64,000 nucleotides of DNA from Bosea sp. 685. Lineage in GTDB: Bacteria; Pseudomonadota; Alphaproteobacteria; Rhizobiales; Beijerinckiaceae. Below the pieces are notes generated by a model, which did no database searches, was not told the DNA's origin, and saw only the letters and a list, made by a program, of their open reading frames with translations. Below, piece by piece: positions 8,009 to 17,200 of this stretch. Each line of letters begins with the position of its first letter. The first letter of the stretch is position 1. The position numbers and the translations under genes were made by a program. The stretch covers positions 3,100,001 to 3,164,000 of the forward strand of contig NZ_CP134779.1 in NCBI RefSeq assembly GCF_031884435.1, in the 5' to 3' direction.

Positions 8009-9205
8009 ATGCCGAAATCGACAACCGCATTATCGCGCCGCGCCTTGCTGGCCCTGGGCGGCACGGCCCTCGTGCTGGCCTCGGCGCCGGCACAGGCGCA
8101 GGCACAACAGACCGTCAAGATCGGCCTGATCCTGCCGATGACCGGCCCCTTCGCCGGCGCGATCGGCCGGCAGATCGAGGCCGCGGCGAAGCTCTACATC
8201 GCCCAGAATGGCGCGAGCGTCGCGGGCAAGACGATCGAACTGATCGTCAAGGACGATACCGGCACGCCCGACGTCACCCGCCGCATCGCGCAGGAGCTGC
8301 TGGTCAACGACAAGGTCTCCTTCCTGGCCGGTTTCGGGCTGACCCCGCTCGCCTTTGCGGTCGCGCCGCTGGCGACGCAGTCGAAGACGCCGCAGATCGT
8401 CATGGCAGCCGGCACCTCCTCGATCACCGAACAATCCCCCTTCATCGTGCGAACCTCCTTCACCTTGCCGCAGGTGACGATCGGCATCGCCGACTGGGCC
8501 TCCAAGAACGGCATCAAGAAGGCGATGACGCTGGTCGCCGATTACGGCCCGGGCCTTGACGCCGAGAAGGCCTTCAAGGAGCGGCTGACGGCAGCCGGCG
8601 GCGAGATCACCGGCGAGATTCGAATCCCGCTGCGCAATCCTGATTTCTCCCCCTTCCTGCAGCGCGTCACGGACGCCAAACCCGATGCGCTCTTCGTCTT
8701 CGTGCCGTCGGGCCTCGGCGTGCAGTTCATGAAGCAATTCGTCGAGCGCGGCCTGGACAAGTCCGGCATTCGGCTGATCGCCACCGGCGACGTCACCGAT
8801 GACGAGTCGCTCGACAGCATGGGCGACGTCACGCTCGGTCTCGTCACCACGCATCACTATTCGGCGGCCCATCCCTCGCCCGAGAACAAGGCCTTCGTCG
8901 AGGCCTTCCGCAAGGCCGCTAATGTGCGGCCCAATTTCATGGCGGTGGGCGGCTGGGACGGCATGCACCTGATCTATCAGGCGCTGAAGAAGACCAATGG
9001 CGACACCGACGGCACCAAGCTGGTCGAGGCGATGAAGGGCATGAGCTGGGTCAGCCCGCGCGGGCCGATCTCGATCGACCCCAAGACGCGCGACATCATC
9101 CAGAACGTCTATGTCCGCAAGGTCGAGAAGGTGAATGGCGAGCTCTACAATGTTGAATTCTCGACCTTCGAGGCCGTGCCGGACCCGGTGAAGGCAGCCA
9201 AGTGA
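8009..9205 (+). CDS. branched-chain-type ABC importer, periplasmic binding protein (LivK-like)
   Basis: A 398-residue periplasmic binding protein of the Leu/Ile/Val type (Peripla_BP_6). The N-terminus has SRRALLALGG followed by a hydrophobic core and an AQA cleavage region near residues 30-33; the twin arginine suggests Tat or Sec export. The mature protein begins with the family-typical VKIGLILPMTGPFAGAIG. I chose the ATG at 8009 because GGGAGGGG stands just before it; the longer frame back to 7760 lacks any signal sequence. It heads a five-gene importer operon. Relatives in proteobacteria bind amino acids, amides, urea or aromatic acids. With a CoA ligase for an aromatic acid nearby an aromatic ligand is possible, but the sequence does not decide it. 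Confidence 0.88.
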   Translation: MPKSTTALSRRALLALGGTALVLASAPAQAQAQQTVKIGLILPMTGPFAGAIGRQIEAAAKLYIAQNGASVAGKTIELIVKDDTGTPDVTRRIAQELLVNDKVSFLAGFGLTPLAFAVAPLATQSKTPQIVMAAGTSSITEQSPFIVRTSFTLPQVTIGIADWASKNGIKKAMTLVADYGPGLDAEKAFKERLTAAGGEITGEIRIPLRNPDFSPFLQRVTDAKPDALFVFVPSGLGVQFMKQFVERGLDKSGIRLIATGDVTDDESLDSMGDVTLGLVTTHHYSAAHPSPENKAFVEAFRKAANVRPNFMAVGGWDGMHLIYQALKKTNGDTDGTKLVEAMKGMSWVSPRGPISIDPKTRDIIQNVYVRKVEKVNGELYNVEFSTFEAVPDPVKAAK

Positions 9206-9230
9206 GGCACTGATCATCAAGACCGCAACC

Positions 9231-9316
9231 GTCATTGCGGGCGAAGCGAAGCAATCCAGAGCGGCCGTGCTCGGCCTCCCCCTGGATGGCTTCGTCGCTG
9301 CGCTCCTCGCAATGAC
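9231..9316. repeat. palindromic intergenic repeat between livK and livH
   Basis: The ends GTCATTGCG and CGCAATGAC are inverted, and the interior contains the inverted halves AAGCAATCCAG and CTGGATGGCTT. It looks like a REP/BIME-type dispersed element of a different family from the CCGTCATCCCGG elements further on. It probably forms a stem in the liv mRNA and could set the ratio of binding protein to membrane components. Confidence 0.65.
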
Positions 9317-9357
9317 GATCTAGAACTGCCCACGCCAACCCGAGAGCGGAGCCCACC

Positions 9358-10212
9358 TTGCTGACCATCCTGTTCGACGGGATCGCCTATGGCATGCTGC
9401 TCTTCGTGCTGGCGGCGGGGCTGGCCGTGACGCTGGGCTTGATGAACTTCGTCAACCTGGCGCATGGCGCCTTCGCCATGGCCGGCGGCTACGCCACCGT
9501 CATCCTGATGAACCGCTTCGGTGTGCCGTTCCTGCTTAGCCTGCCGCTCGCCTTCCTGTTCAGCGCACTCTTGGGCTTCATCTTCGAGCGCCTGCTCTAT
9601 CGGCACATGTATGAGCGCAGCCATCTCGACCAGGTGCTGTTTTCGATCGGTCTGGTTTTCATGTCGATCGCCGCGACCGACTATCTGATGGGCTCGCAGC
9701 AGCAGAACATCCATCTGCCGGCCTATCTGCAGGGCCGCATCTTCATCGGCGGGGTCGGCATCGGCATCTACCGGCTCTTCATCGTGATACTCTGCGGCCT
9801 GATGGCGCTTGGCCTGCAATGGATGCTGGCGAAGACGCGCTTCGGCAGCCAATTGCGCGCCGCCGTCGACGACCGGCGCGCGGCGCGCGGGCTCGGCATC
9901 CCGGTGGTCAAGGTCTTCGCCATCACCTTCGCCTTCGGGTCTGGGCTGGCGGGGCTGGGCGGCGCGCTCGGCGCCGAGATCGTCGGGCTCGATCCGACCT
10001 TCCCGCTCAAATTCATGCTCTACTTTCTGATCGTGGTTACGGTTGGCGGCACCTCGAGCCTGACCGGGCCGCTGCTGGCGGCGCTCCTGCTCGGTGTCGC
10101 CGATGTGATGGGCAAATATCTCGTGCCGCAGCTTGGAGCCTTCATCATCTATGCGATCATGCTCGCGGTCCTGATGCTCAGGCCGCAGGGCCTGTTCGCG
10201 CGTGGGCGCTGA
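9358..10212 (+). CDS. branched-chain-type ABC importer permease (LivH-like)
   Basis: A 284-residue inner-membrane permease with about eight hydrophobic segments. The family signature MNFVNLAHGAFAMAGGY lies near residues 30-45. The conserved cytoplasmic loop around RFGSQLRAAVDDRRAARGLGI, which contacts the ATPase, is also seen. Translation starts at TTG (9358), preceded by GAGAGCGGAG. With LivM it forms the membrane pore of the importer. Confidence 0.9.
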   Translation: MLTILFDGIAYGMLLFVLAAGLAVTLGLMNFVNLAHGAFAMAGGYATVILMNRFGVPFLLSLPLAFLFSALLGFIFERLLYRHMYERSHLDQVLFSIGLVFMSIAATDYLMGSQQQNIHLPAYLQGRIFIGGVGIGIYRLFIVILCGLMALGLQWMLAKTRFGSQLRAAVDDRRAARGLGIPVVKVFAITFAFGSGLAGLGGALGAEIVGLDPTFPLKFMLYFLIVVTVGGTSSLTGPLLAALLLGVADVMGKYLVPQLGAFIIYAIMLAVLMLRPQGLFARGR

Positions 10213-10213
10213 G

Positions 10214-11245
10214 ATGCTCAGCAAACTTCCAAGCACCCCACCACTGGGGGCGCAAGCGCCCTCGCCCGCCGCCTTCCTGCAAGCGAAGGCAGCCTGGCGC
10301 TGGCCGGAAATCCTGTTCTGGATCAGCGCTTTCGGATTGATTCTTCTGTTTCCGAATCGTCATCTCCTGCTCAACGAAATCGCGATCCTGGGGCTGTTCG
10401 CGCTCTCGCTCGACCTGATCTTGGGCTATGCCGGCATCGTCTCGCTCGGACATGCCGCCTTCTTCGGCGTCGGGGCCTATGCGGCGGGGTTGCTGGCCAA
10501 GCACGGCGTGTCCGAGCCGGTGACCGGGCTCCTGCTGTCCGGAGCGGCGGCCGGCCTCGTCGGCTTCCTCGCCAGCTTCATGATCCTGCGCGGCACGGAT
10601 CTGACCCGGCTGATGGTGACGCTCGGCGTCGCCCTGATCTTCCACGAACTCGCCAACCGGCTCGACTGGATCACCGGCGGCGCGGACGGCTTGCTCGGCA
10701 TCTCGGTCGGCCCGATCCTGGGCCGCTTCGATTTCGATTTCGCCGGCACCACAGCCTATACCTACAGCCTGACCGCGACATTCCTGCTCTTCCTGCTGGC
10801 AAGGCGGATCGTGCATTCACCTTTCGGCCTGTCTCTGAAGGCACTCAAGGACAACCGCCTGCGCGCGGCGACGATCGGCATCGCGCCGAACCGGCGCATC
10901 GTCGCGATCTACACATTGGCCGCCGTCTATGCCGGCATGGCTGGCGCCCTGCTCACCCAGACGACGCAGTTCGTCTCGCTGGAGGTGCTCGATTTCGCGC
11001 GCTCGGCCGATGCGCTGCTGGTGCTCGTCATCGGCGGCTCCGGCTATCTCTATGGCGGGCTGATCGGCGCGATCGCCTTCAAGCTGATGAAGGACACGCT
11101 CTCGGCGATGACGCCGGCCTATTGGATCTTCTGGATGGGCTTCATCCTGGTGATCCTCGTGCTGATCGGTCGCGACCGCATGATGGCCACGCTGGCCAGG
11201 CCTTTCGCCCCGCTGCTCAGGCTGCTGGGAGCGCGCCGGCCATGA
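10214..11245 (+). CDS. branched-chain-type ABC importer permease (LivM-like)
   Basis: A 343-residue inner-membrane permease. Family features are LGYAGIVSLGHAAFFGVGAY, then the ATPase-contact loop SPFGLSLKALKDNRLRAATIG and a C-terminal GGSGYLYGGLIGAIAF. I used the ATG at 10214; a GTG four codons earlier (10202) overlaps livH and is also possible. The stop overlaps the start of the next gene by four bases (ATGA), indicating coupled translation. Confidence 0.9.
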   Translation: MLSKLPSTPPLGAQAPSPAAFLQAKAAWRWPEILFWISAFGLILLFPNRHLLLNEIAILGLFALSLDLILGYAGIVSLGHAAFFGVGAYAAGLLAKHGVSEPVTGLLLSGAAAGLVGFLASFMILRGTDLTRLMVTLGVALIFHELANRLDWITGGADGLLGISVGPILGRFDFDFAGTTAYTYSLTATFLLFLLARRIVHSPFGLSLKALKDNRLRAATIGIAPNRRIVAIYTLAAVYAGMAGALLTQTTQFVSLEVLDFARSADALLVLVIGGSGYLYGGLIGAIAFKLMKDTLSAMTPAYWIFWMGFILVILVLIGRDRMMATLARPFAPLLRLLGARRP

Positions 11246-11994
11246 CGCTCGCGCTCCAGACCCTTGGCCTGAGCAAGTCCTTCGGCGGCTTCAAAGCCAA
11301 TTCGGAGATTTCGCTCAGCGTCGCCAAGGGCGCGCGCCATGCGCTGATCGGCCCCAACGGCGCCGGCAAGACCACCTTCATCAACCTGCTCACGGGCGTG
11401 TTGCCGGCGACATCGGGCGCAGTCCGGCTGCTGGACGAGGATGTGACGCGCGTCAGCCAGCAAGGCCGCGTCAAGCGCGGCATGGCGCGGACCTACCAGA
11501 TCAACCAGCTTTTCGCCGATCTCACGCCGATCGAGACTGTCGGCCTCGCCATCGCCGAGCGCGAGGGCGCTGGTGCGCGCTGGTGGAGCCGCGTCGGCCA
11601 GAACAGCGCGGTCGTCGACGAGGCTGAGGCGCTGCTCACGCGCATGAAGCTCGGTGAGGTGATGATGTGGCGCACCGCGACACTGCCCTATGGCAAGCAG
11701 CGGCTGCTCGAGATCGCACTCGCCATGGCCTGCAAGCCGAAACTGCTCCTGCTCGACGAGCCGGCGGCCGGCGTGCCTGAGGATGAACGCCACGACGTGC
11801 TCGACAGTGTCGAGGCGCTGCCGCAGGACGTCACCGTCCTGCTGATCGAACACGACATGGAGCTGGTCTTCTCCTTCGCCGACCGGATCTCGGTCCTGGT
11901 CCAGGGCCAGCTCTTCGCGGAAGGCGGCGTCGATGAGATTTCGACCGACCCGCGCGTCAAGGCCGTCTATCTCGGGGAAGACGCGCATGTCTGA
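11242..11994 (+). CDS. branched-chain-type ABC importer ATPase (LivG-like)
   Basis: A 250-residue cytoplasmic ATPase. Walker A is GPNGAGKTT, followed by the family-typical ARTYQINQLFADLT segment and Walker B LLLLDEPAAG. The signature loop reads LPYGKQRLLEIA, the divergent form usual in LivG. The ATG at 11242 overlaps the livM stop; longer in-frame starts run through livM. Its end overlaps livF by eight bases. Confidence 0.92.
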   Translation: MTLALQTLGLSKSFGGFKANSEISLSVAKGARHALIGPNGAGKTTFINLLTGVLPATSGAVRLLDEDVTRVSQQGRVKRGMARTYQINQLFADLTPIETVGLAIAEREGAGARWWSRVGQNSAVVDEAEALLTRMKLGEVMMWRTATLPYGKQRLLEIALAMACKPKLLLLDEPAAGVPEDERHDVLDSVEALPQDVTVLLIEHDMELVFSFADRISVLVQGQLFAEGGVDEISTDPRVKAVYLGEDAHV

Positions 11995-12781
11995 GCCGCT
12001 AGGCCTCTCCCACTCCCAAGCAAGCCTCCCCCAAGCCATCCCCGGCCTGCTCGAAATCGACGACCTCGTCGCCGGCTATCGCGAGGCGATCGTCATCAAC
12101 GGGCTGTCACTGCGGCTCGCGGACGGCAAGGCGCTGGCGCTGCTGGGGCGCAACGGCACCGGCAAGACCACGCTGATCGACACGATCATGGGGTTGACCC
12201 GCCATGTCTCGGGCCGCATCCGCTTCAAGGGCGAGGACATCACCCATTTGCCTCCCGAGAAGCGCGCGGCGATCGGCATCGGCTGGGTTCCGCAGGAGCG
12301 CAACATCTTCCGCTCGCTCACGGTCGAGGAGAACCTGACCGTCGTTCAACGCGGCACGGCCTGGACGGTCGCCCGCGCCTATGAATTGTTCCCGCGCCTC
12401 GGCGAGCGCCGCCGCAATCTCGGCAACCAGCTCTCGGGCGGCGAACAGCAGATGCTGGCGGTCGCGCGCGCCTTGATGCTCGATCCCGCCTTGCTGCTGC
12501 TCGACGAGCCGCTGGAGGGGCTCGCCCCGATCATCGTCGATGAATTGCTGGCTGCGATCGCCCGGCTCAACCGCGAGGACGGGCTGACCACGATCCTGGT
12601 CGAGCAGAAGGCGCGCAAGATCCTTCCCTTCACCGACGAGGCGATCATCCTTGACCGCGGCGCCATCGTCCACGCCGCGCGCTCCGAAGCGCTCCTGGCT
12701 GACGAGACCGCCATGTCCGCCCATCTCGCCGTCGCCGAACGCCCGGCCCGCTTGCGGCGCTCATCTCCATCCCACAACTAG
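11987..12781 (+). CDS. branched-chain-type ABC importer ATPase (LivF-like)
   Basis: A 264-residue ATPase and partner of LivG. Walker A is GRNGTGKTT, the signature is LSGGEQQMLAVARAL, and Walker B is LLLLDEPLEGLAP; the Q-loop segment VPQERNIFRSLTVEENL is typical of LivF. The N-terminus carries about 20 residues more than most LivF proteins before the core begins at LLEIDDLVAGY. The gene ends inside a 16-bp tandem repeat (see 12771-12834), and its last codon and stop form part of the first unit. Confidence 0.92.
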   Translation: MSEPLGLSHSQASLPQAIPGLLEIDDLVAGYREAIVINGLSLRLADGKALALLGRNGTGKTTLIDTIMGLTRHVSGRIRFKGEDITHLPPEKRAAIGIGWVPQERNIFRSLTVEENLTVVQRGTAWTVARAYELFPRLGERRRNLGNQLSGGEQQMLAVARALMLDPALLLLDEPLEGLAPIIVDELLAAIARLNREDGLTTILVEQKARKILPFTDEAIILDRGAIVHAARSEALLADETAMSAHLAVAERPARLRRSSPSHN

Positions 12782-12834
12782 ACCTGCCCACAACTAGACC
12801 TGCCCACAACTAGACCTGCCCGCAACCAAGCCTG
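12771..12834 (+). repeat. stop-codon tandem repeat at the livF end, four units
   Basis: Three perfect 16-bp copies of CCCACAACTAGACCTG (12771-12786, 12787-12802, 12803-12818) are followed by a degenerate fourth, CCCGCAACCAAGCCTG. The livF stop TAG (12779-12781) is inside the first unit. The TAGs of units two and three fall in the other two frames; the fourth unit has AAG there. The arrangement parallels the ridA repeat. Confidence 0.85.
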
Positions 12835-12851
12835 ATCCGAGGACCAAGACC

Positions 12852-13961
12852 ATGACGACCAGGACCAAGCCGCCCTTCCGCGCCGACATGGTCGGCAGCC
12901 TGCTGCGCACCGCCCCTCTCAAGCAGGCGCGCGAGAAGCACGCCACTGGTGCGCTTGACGACGCCGCCTTCAAGGCGATCGAGGACACTGAGATCCGCAA
13001 GCTGATCGCCAGGCAGGAGGCGACCGGCCTGAAAGGCGTCACCGATGGCGAGTTCCGCCGGGCCTATTGGCATTTCGACTTCATGGAGGAGCTCGACGGC
13101 ATCGAGGCGATCACCGCCGATTCAGGCATGAACTTCAAGGGCGGCGTCGGCATCGCCAAATCGCTGCGCATCGTCGGCAAGGTCGGCTTCAGCGGCCACC
13201 CGATGATCGAGCATTTCAAGTTCCTGCGGGACAATGTCTCTCCGGGCTCGACGCCGAAGATGACCATCCCCGGCCCCAGCATGCTGCACTACCGGGGCGG
13301 CCGGAAGATGATCAATATGGGCGTCTACCCGCAGATGGAGGCGTTCTACGGCGATGTCGGCACGGCCTATAACAAGGCCGTCCACGCCTTCTACGATGCC
13401 GGCTGCCGCTATCTGCAGCTCGACGACATCTCGTTTGCCTATCTCTGCGACCCCGACCAGCGCGAGATGCTGCGGGCCCGCGGCGACGACCCCGAGCACC
13501 AGCCCGAGATCTATGCCGGCATGGTGCGGGCGGCGCTCAAGGACAAGCCGGCTGACCTCGCCGTCACCATGCATCTCTGCCGCGGCAATTTCCGTTCGAC
13601 CTTCATCGCGTCCGGCGGCTACGAGCCGATCGCGGAGCTCCTGTTCAACACCATGCCGGTGGATGGCTATTTCATGGAGTGGGACAATGACCGCTCCGGC
13701 GGCTTCGAACCCTTGCGCTTCCTGCCCAAGGGCAAGCATGTCGTGCTCGGCCTGGTGACCTCGAAGACCGGCGTGCTGGAAAGCAAGGACGATCTCAAGC
13801 GCCGCATCGACGAGGCCTCGAAATTCGTCGCGCTCGACCAGCTCTGTCTGTCCCCGCAATGCGGCTTCGCCTCGACCGAGGAAGGCAATACGCTGGCCGA
13901 AGACGAGCAGTGGAGGAAGCTCGAGCTGATCGTGGAGACGGCCGGCGAGATTTGGGGCTGA
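12852..13961 (+). CDS. MetE C-terminal-domain-like zinc protein (cobalamin-independent methionine synthase II family)
   Basis: A 369-residue TIM-barrel protein resembling the catalytic domain of cobalamin-independent methionine synthase, without the N-terminal duplicated domain. The zinc ligands match the family: His241-x-Cys243 (MHLCRGN) and Cys337 (SPQCGFAS). The N-terminus FRADMVGSLLRTAPLK is typical of stand-alone YxjG-like proteins. Such proteins include methyltransferases using simple methyl donors and alkyl-thiol lyases (epoxyalkane:CoM transferase type), so methionine synthesis is only one option. It begins 70 bases after livF on the same strand and may be the last gene of the importer operon, which would link it to use of the imported compound. 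The TGA lies in a short GGGGCTGAGCCCC palindrome. Confidence 0.8.
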   Translation: MTTRTKPPFRADMVGSLLRTAPLKQAREKHATGALDDAAFKAIEDTEIRKLIARQEATGLKGVTDGEFRRAYWHFDFMEELDGIEAITADSGMNFKGGVGIAKSLRIVGKVGFSGHPMIEHFKFLRDNVSPGSTPKMTIPGPSMLHYRGGRKMINMGVYPQMEAFYGDVGTAYNKAVHAFYDAGCRYLQLDDISFAYLCDPDQREMLRARGDDPEHQPEIYAGMVRAALKDKPADLAVTMHLCRGNFRSTFIASGGYEPIAELLFNTMPVDGYFMEWDNDRSGGFEPLRFLPKGKHVVLGLVTSKTGVLESKDDLKRRIDEASKFVALDQLCLSPQCGFASTEEGNTLAEDEQWRKLELIVETAGEIWG

Positions 13962-14233
13962 GCCCCATTCGACCGGCCTCGCGCTAACCATTATGGCGGT
14001 TTCCCGGCATAATCCGCTGGTTGACCGCATCATGTGAACTGCGGTTCGCAATACGTTCACCCCCCACTGACGCAAGGACAAGCCGCCTCTGGTAGTGAGT
14101 TGTTAAGCCTGATCCAGGGAGGAGACGGGCATTCGGAGACTGGCGTGATCCGCGCCGGCATTCGGACGCGCGTATCTCGCCTCGGAATCCGGCGAAACAA
14201 CACCGTCTTGCCGGACGGGCCGAGGCTTCCGCG

Positions 14234-17200
14234 TTGCGCTCACTACGCCCAAAGACCACACGCCGTCGCACCGCTTCGCCGCGGCTGCCGCACGTCATGT
14301 TGCCGACACCGCCGCACGCGGTCCGGCCCAGGTCCGTGCCGACTAAGTCCGTGCTGGCGAATTTGCGCCAGCGTTGCCTGGTCGGCCAGGCCATGGCGCT
14401 GGTGCTGTGGAACGCTCCGGCCTTCGCGCAGAACATGATCACGCCCGATGGGCGGACGCAGACCAATGTCTCCGTCAGCGGCGCGACCACGACGATCACC
14501 ACCCAGACGGTGTCCGGCAATGCCGGCTACAACTCGTTCTCGCGCTTCGAGCAAGCGGGCGGCACGACCGTCAACATGCACCTGCCGCAGAATACCGGCG
14601 CGCTGGTCAACATCGTCCGCAACGGCCCCGTCGTCGTCAACGGCATCCTGAATTCCTACAAGAACGGCCAGATCGGCGGGCATGTCTACTTCTCGGACTC
14701 CGCCGGCTTCACGGTCGGGCCGTCCGGGGTGATCAACACCGGACAATTGACGGTCAACACGCCGACACGCGACTTCCTCGATCAGGTGATCAGCCCCAAC
14801 GGCGTCGTCAATGAAACGATGGCGGCACGGCTGAGAGCCAACGACATCCCGATCTCGCCCGACGGCGCGATCTCGATCGAGGGCCGCATCAACGCCAGAC
14901 GCGGCGTGACACTGTACGGCAGCTCCGTCAGCGTCGCCGGACAGATCACAGCCAATGCCGCCCCCGTCGATATCGGCGAACGCAGGCGGCGTCACCAGAA
15001 CGCCTTCGCGGCCAGCGTCAACACCTCCGGCATCCGCCACGGCGGCGCGATGGTGGCGCGGCGCGGCGGCGGCATCGAGATCGTCGCGGCGGGCACGGCG
15101 AGCATTTCGGGCTCCCTGAGCGCCAATGCGACGGCGCGGCGCTCCGCCGGTTCGATCGTCGTGCGCTCCGGCCGAGGCACCACGATCACCCAGACGGCGC
15201 GGTTGAGCGCACAGGGAGCAGCGCCCTCGGCAAAGCTTGCGCAGGGCAGCGCCGCAGCAGGCCAGGCCGCCGTCAACACCGGCGATGGCGGCAAGATCTC
15301 AATCACCTCCGACGCCGCGATCTCGATTGCCGGCGGAGCACGCTTCGACGCCAGCGCGGCGCAAGGCGTCGCCGGCAAGGGCGGCGAGATCAAGGTCTTC
15401 GCCGGGACCAATCTCGATGTCGAGAATGGCGCGATCTTCAGGGGCAAGGGCGGCCTGACCGGCGATGGCGGCTTCACCGAACTCAGCGCGACGAAGACGG
15501 TCACGCTGGGCGCGGTCGATGTCGATCTCTCCTCCCGCTCAGGCAAGGCCGGCCTGCTCTATATCGACCCGACAGACCTGATCATCGGGACCGGCGGCAG
15601 CGCCAGCATGATCACCAACGGCACGGATGTGTCGTTGCAGGCCACCAACAGCATCATGATCGCCGCCGACGGCAGCATCGACACGCGCCAGTTCAACCGT
15701 TCCGCCAATGGCGGCGTGCTCTCGGCCTCCAATCCCTCGACCGGCAATTCCGGCGCAATCCTGCTGACCTCCCCCAACATCAGCGTGTTCGGCTCGCTGC
15801 TCGCCGGCGTCAGCACGGGCAGTGCCTATACTGCCGGTGACGTCACGCTCGACGCGACGACATCGGACATCCGGATCGCCGGCATGGCCAGCGCGACCTC
15901 GACCATCGACATTCACGGCACGATCACGGGACGAGACATTTTGCTGAAGGCGGATGCGACCGCCGTCGCCTCCTATGCCGATCCCTCCGCCGGGCCGCTG
16001 CTGGCGCTTGCGGCGCAGAGCGTGGGCGGCATCCTCTTTGGCCTGAACGGCGGCTATGTCGGCAGCCAGGTGCTGAGCCGCATCCGTGTCGTCGATGGCG
16101 CGACGATCGAGGCGACGCGCGACGTCACCATCACCGCCAAGGCCCGGCAGGAGGCCTCGCTGCCCGCGATCACGCTCACCGGCGGAAACCCGTTCGCGGC
16201 TGCGGTGTCGATCGGCGAGATCATGGGAACGGTCACGGCCGACGTCGCGTCGGGCGCGACGATCAAGGTCGGCCGCGACCTCACCGTCTCGGCCGAGAAC
16301 GACGTCAAGCTCGCCGTCTCCGCCGTCTCAATCTCGGTCGGCACGGGCCTGGTCGCAGCAACCGTCGCCTATGGCTTCGTCGATGTCACCACCGCGGCGA
16401 AGGTCCACTCCGGCGCGACGGTCACTGCCGGCGCGGGTGCTGGGACCGGCGCGGTCAGCATCACGGCCAAGAACACCAATTCCCTTTCGACCTCGTCGAC
16501 GGCCGTGGCGGCCTCAGGTGGCGTCGCCGGCATCGCCGTCGCCTATTCCGATTATAAGGCGGAGGCCGACGCGTTGCTTGGCGCCTCGCTTGGAACGAGC
16601 GCCAACAAGGTCCAGAGCGTCACGGTCGAGGCGCTTTCCGATACGACGAAGAACGCCACGAGTTCATCGGCGACGACCGGCGACAACATAATCTTCAATG
16701 CCGGGCCGGCCGGCTCGACCGTTTCGACCCTGCTGAGCAAGCTGCTGGGCAAGATGTCCGAGGGATCCTCGAGCGTTCCCATCAAGGTCGGCAGCGCCGT
16801 CACCATCGCCAGCAGCGACCTGAGCGCCAGCGCTGCGATTGCAGCGGACACGGGCGGAACCGGGCCGACGATCCAGGCCTCGGGCGACGTCGTGCTGGCG
16901 AGCCGCCAGCGCGATTTCGGCGTGCGCCTGATCGCCGACAGCTCGACCAATTCCAACTCGACGGACCCGACGGCGAGCAATCCCGAGGCGATGGTCTCGC
17001 TCTCCTTCGGCATAGCCGTCGGCAATTACAGCCACAACTCGACCGCCTCGGTGGGTTCGGGCGTGACGATCAACGCCAATCACATCGGCGTCGCCGCGCT
17101 CAGCGAGAACCCCATTTCCAACACCTGGACGAACTGGTCCGGGCTCGGCGAGGTCTTCTCGCACATCAACGGCAATCTCGGCATCGTCAACAATATCCTG

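Noticed and set aside
14021..14054. TTGACC followed by CAATAC as the tpsA promoter
   Set aside because: The spacer is 22 bases, outside the usual range, so it is not a convincing promoter.
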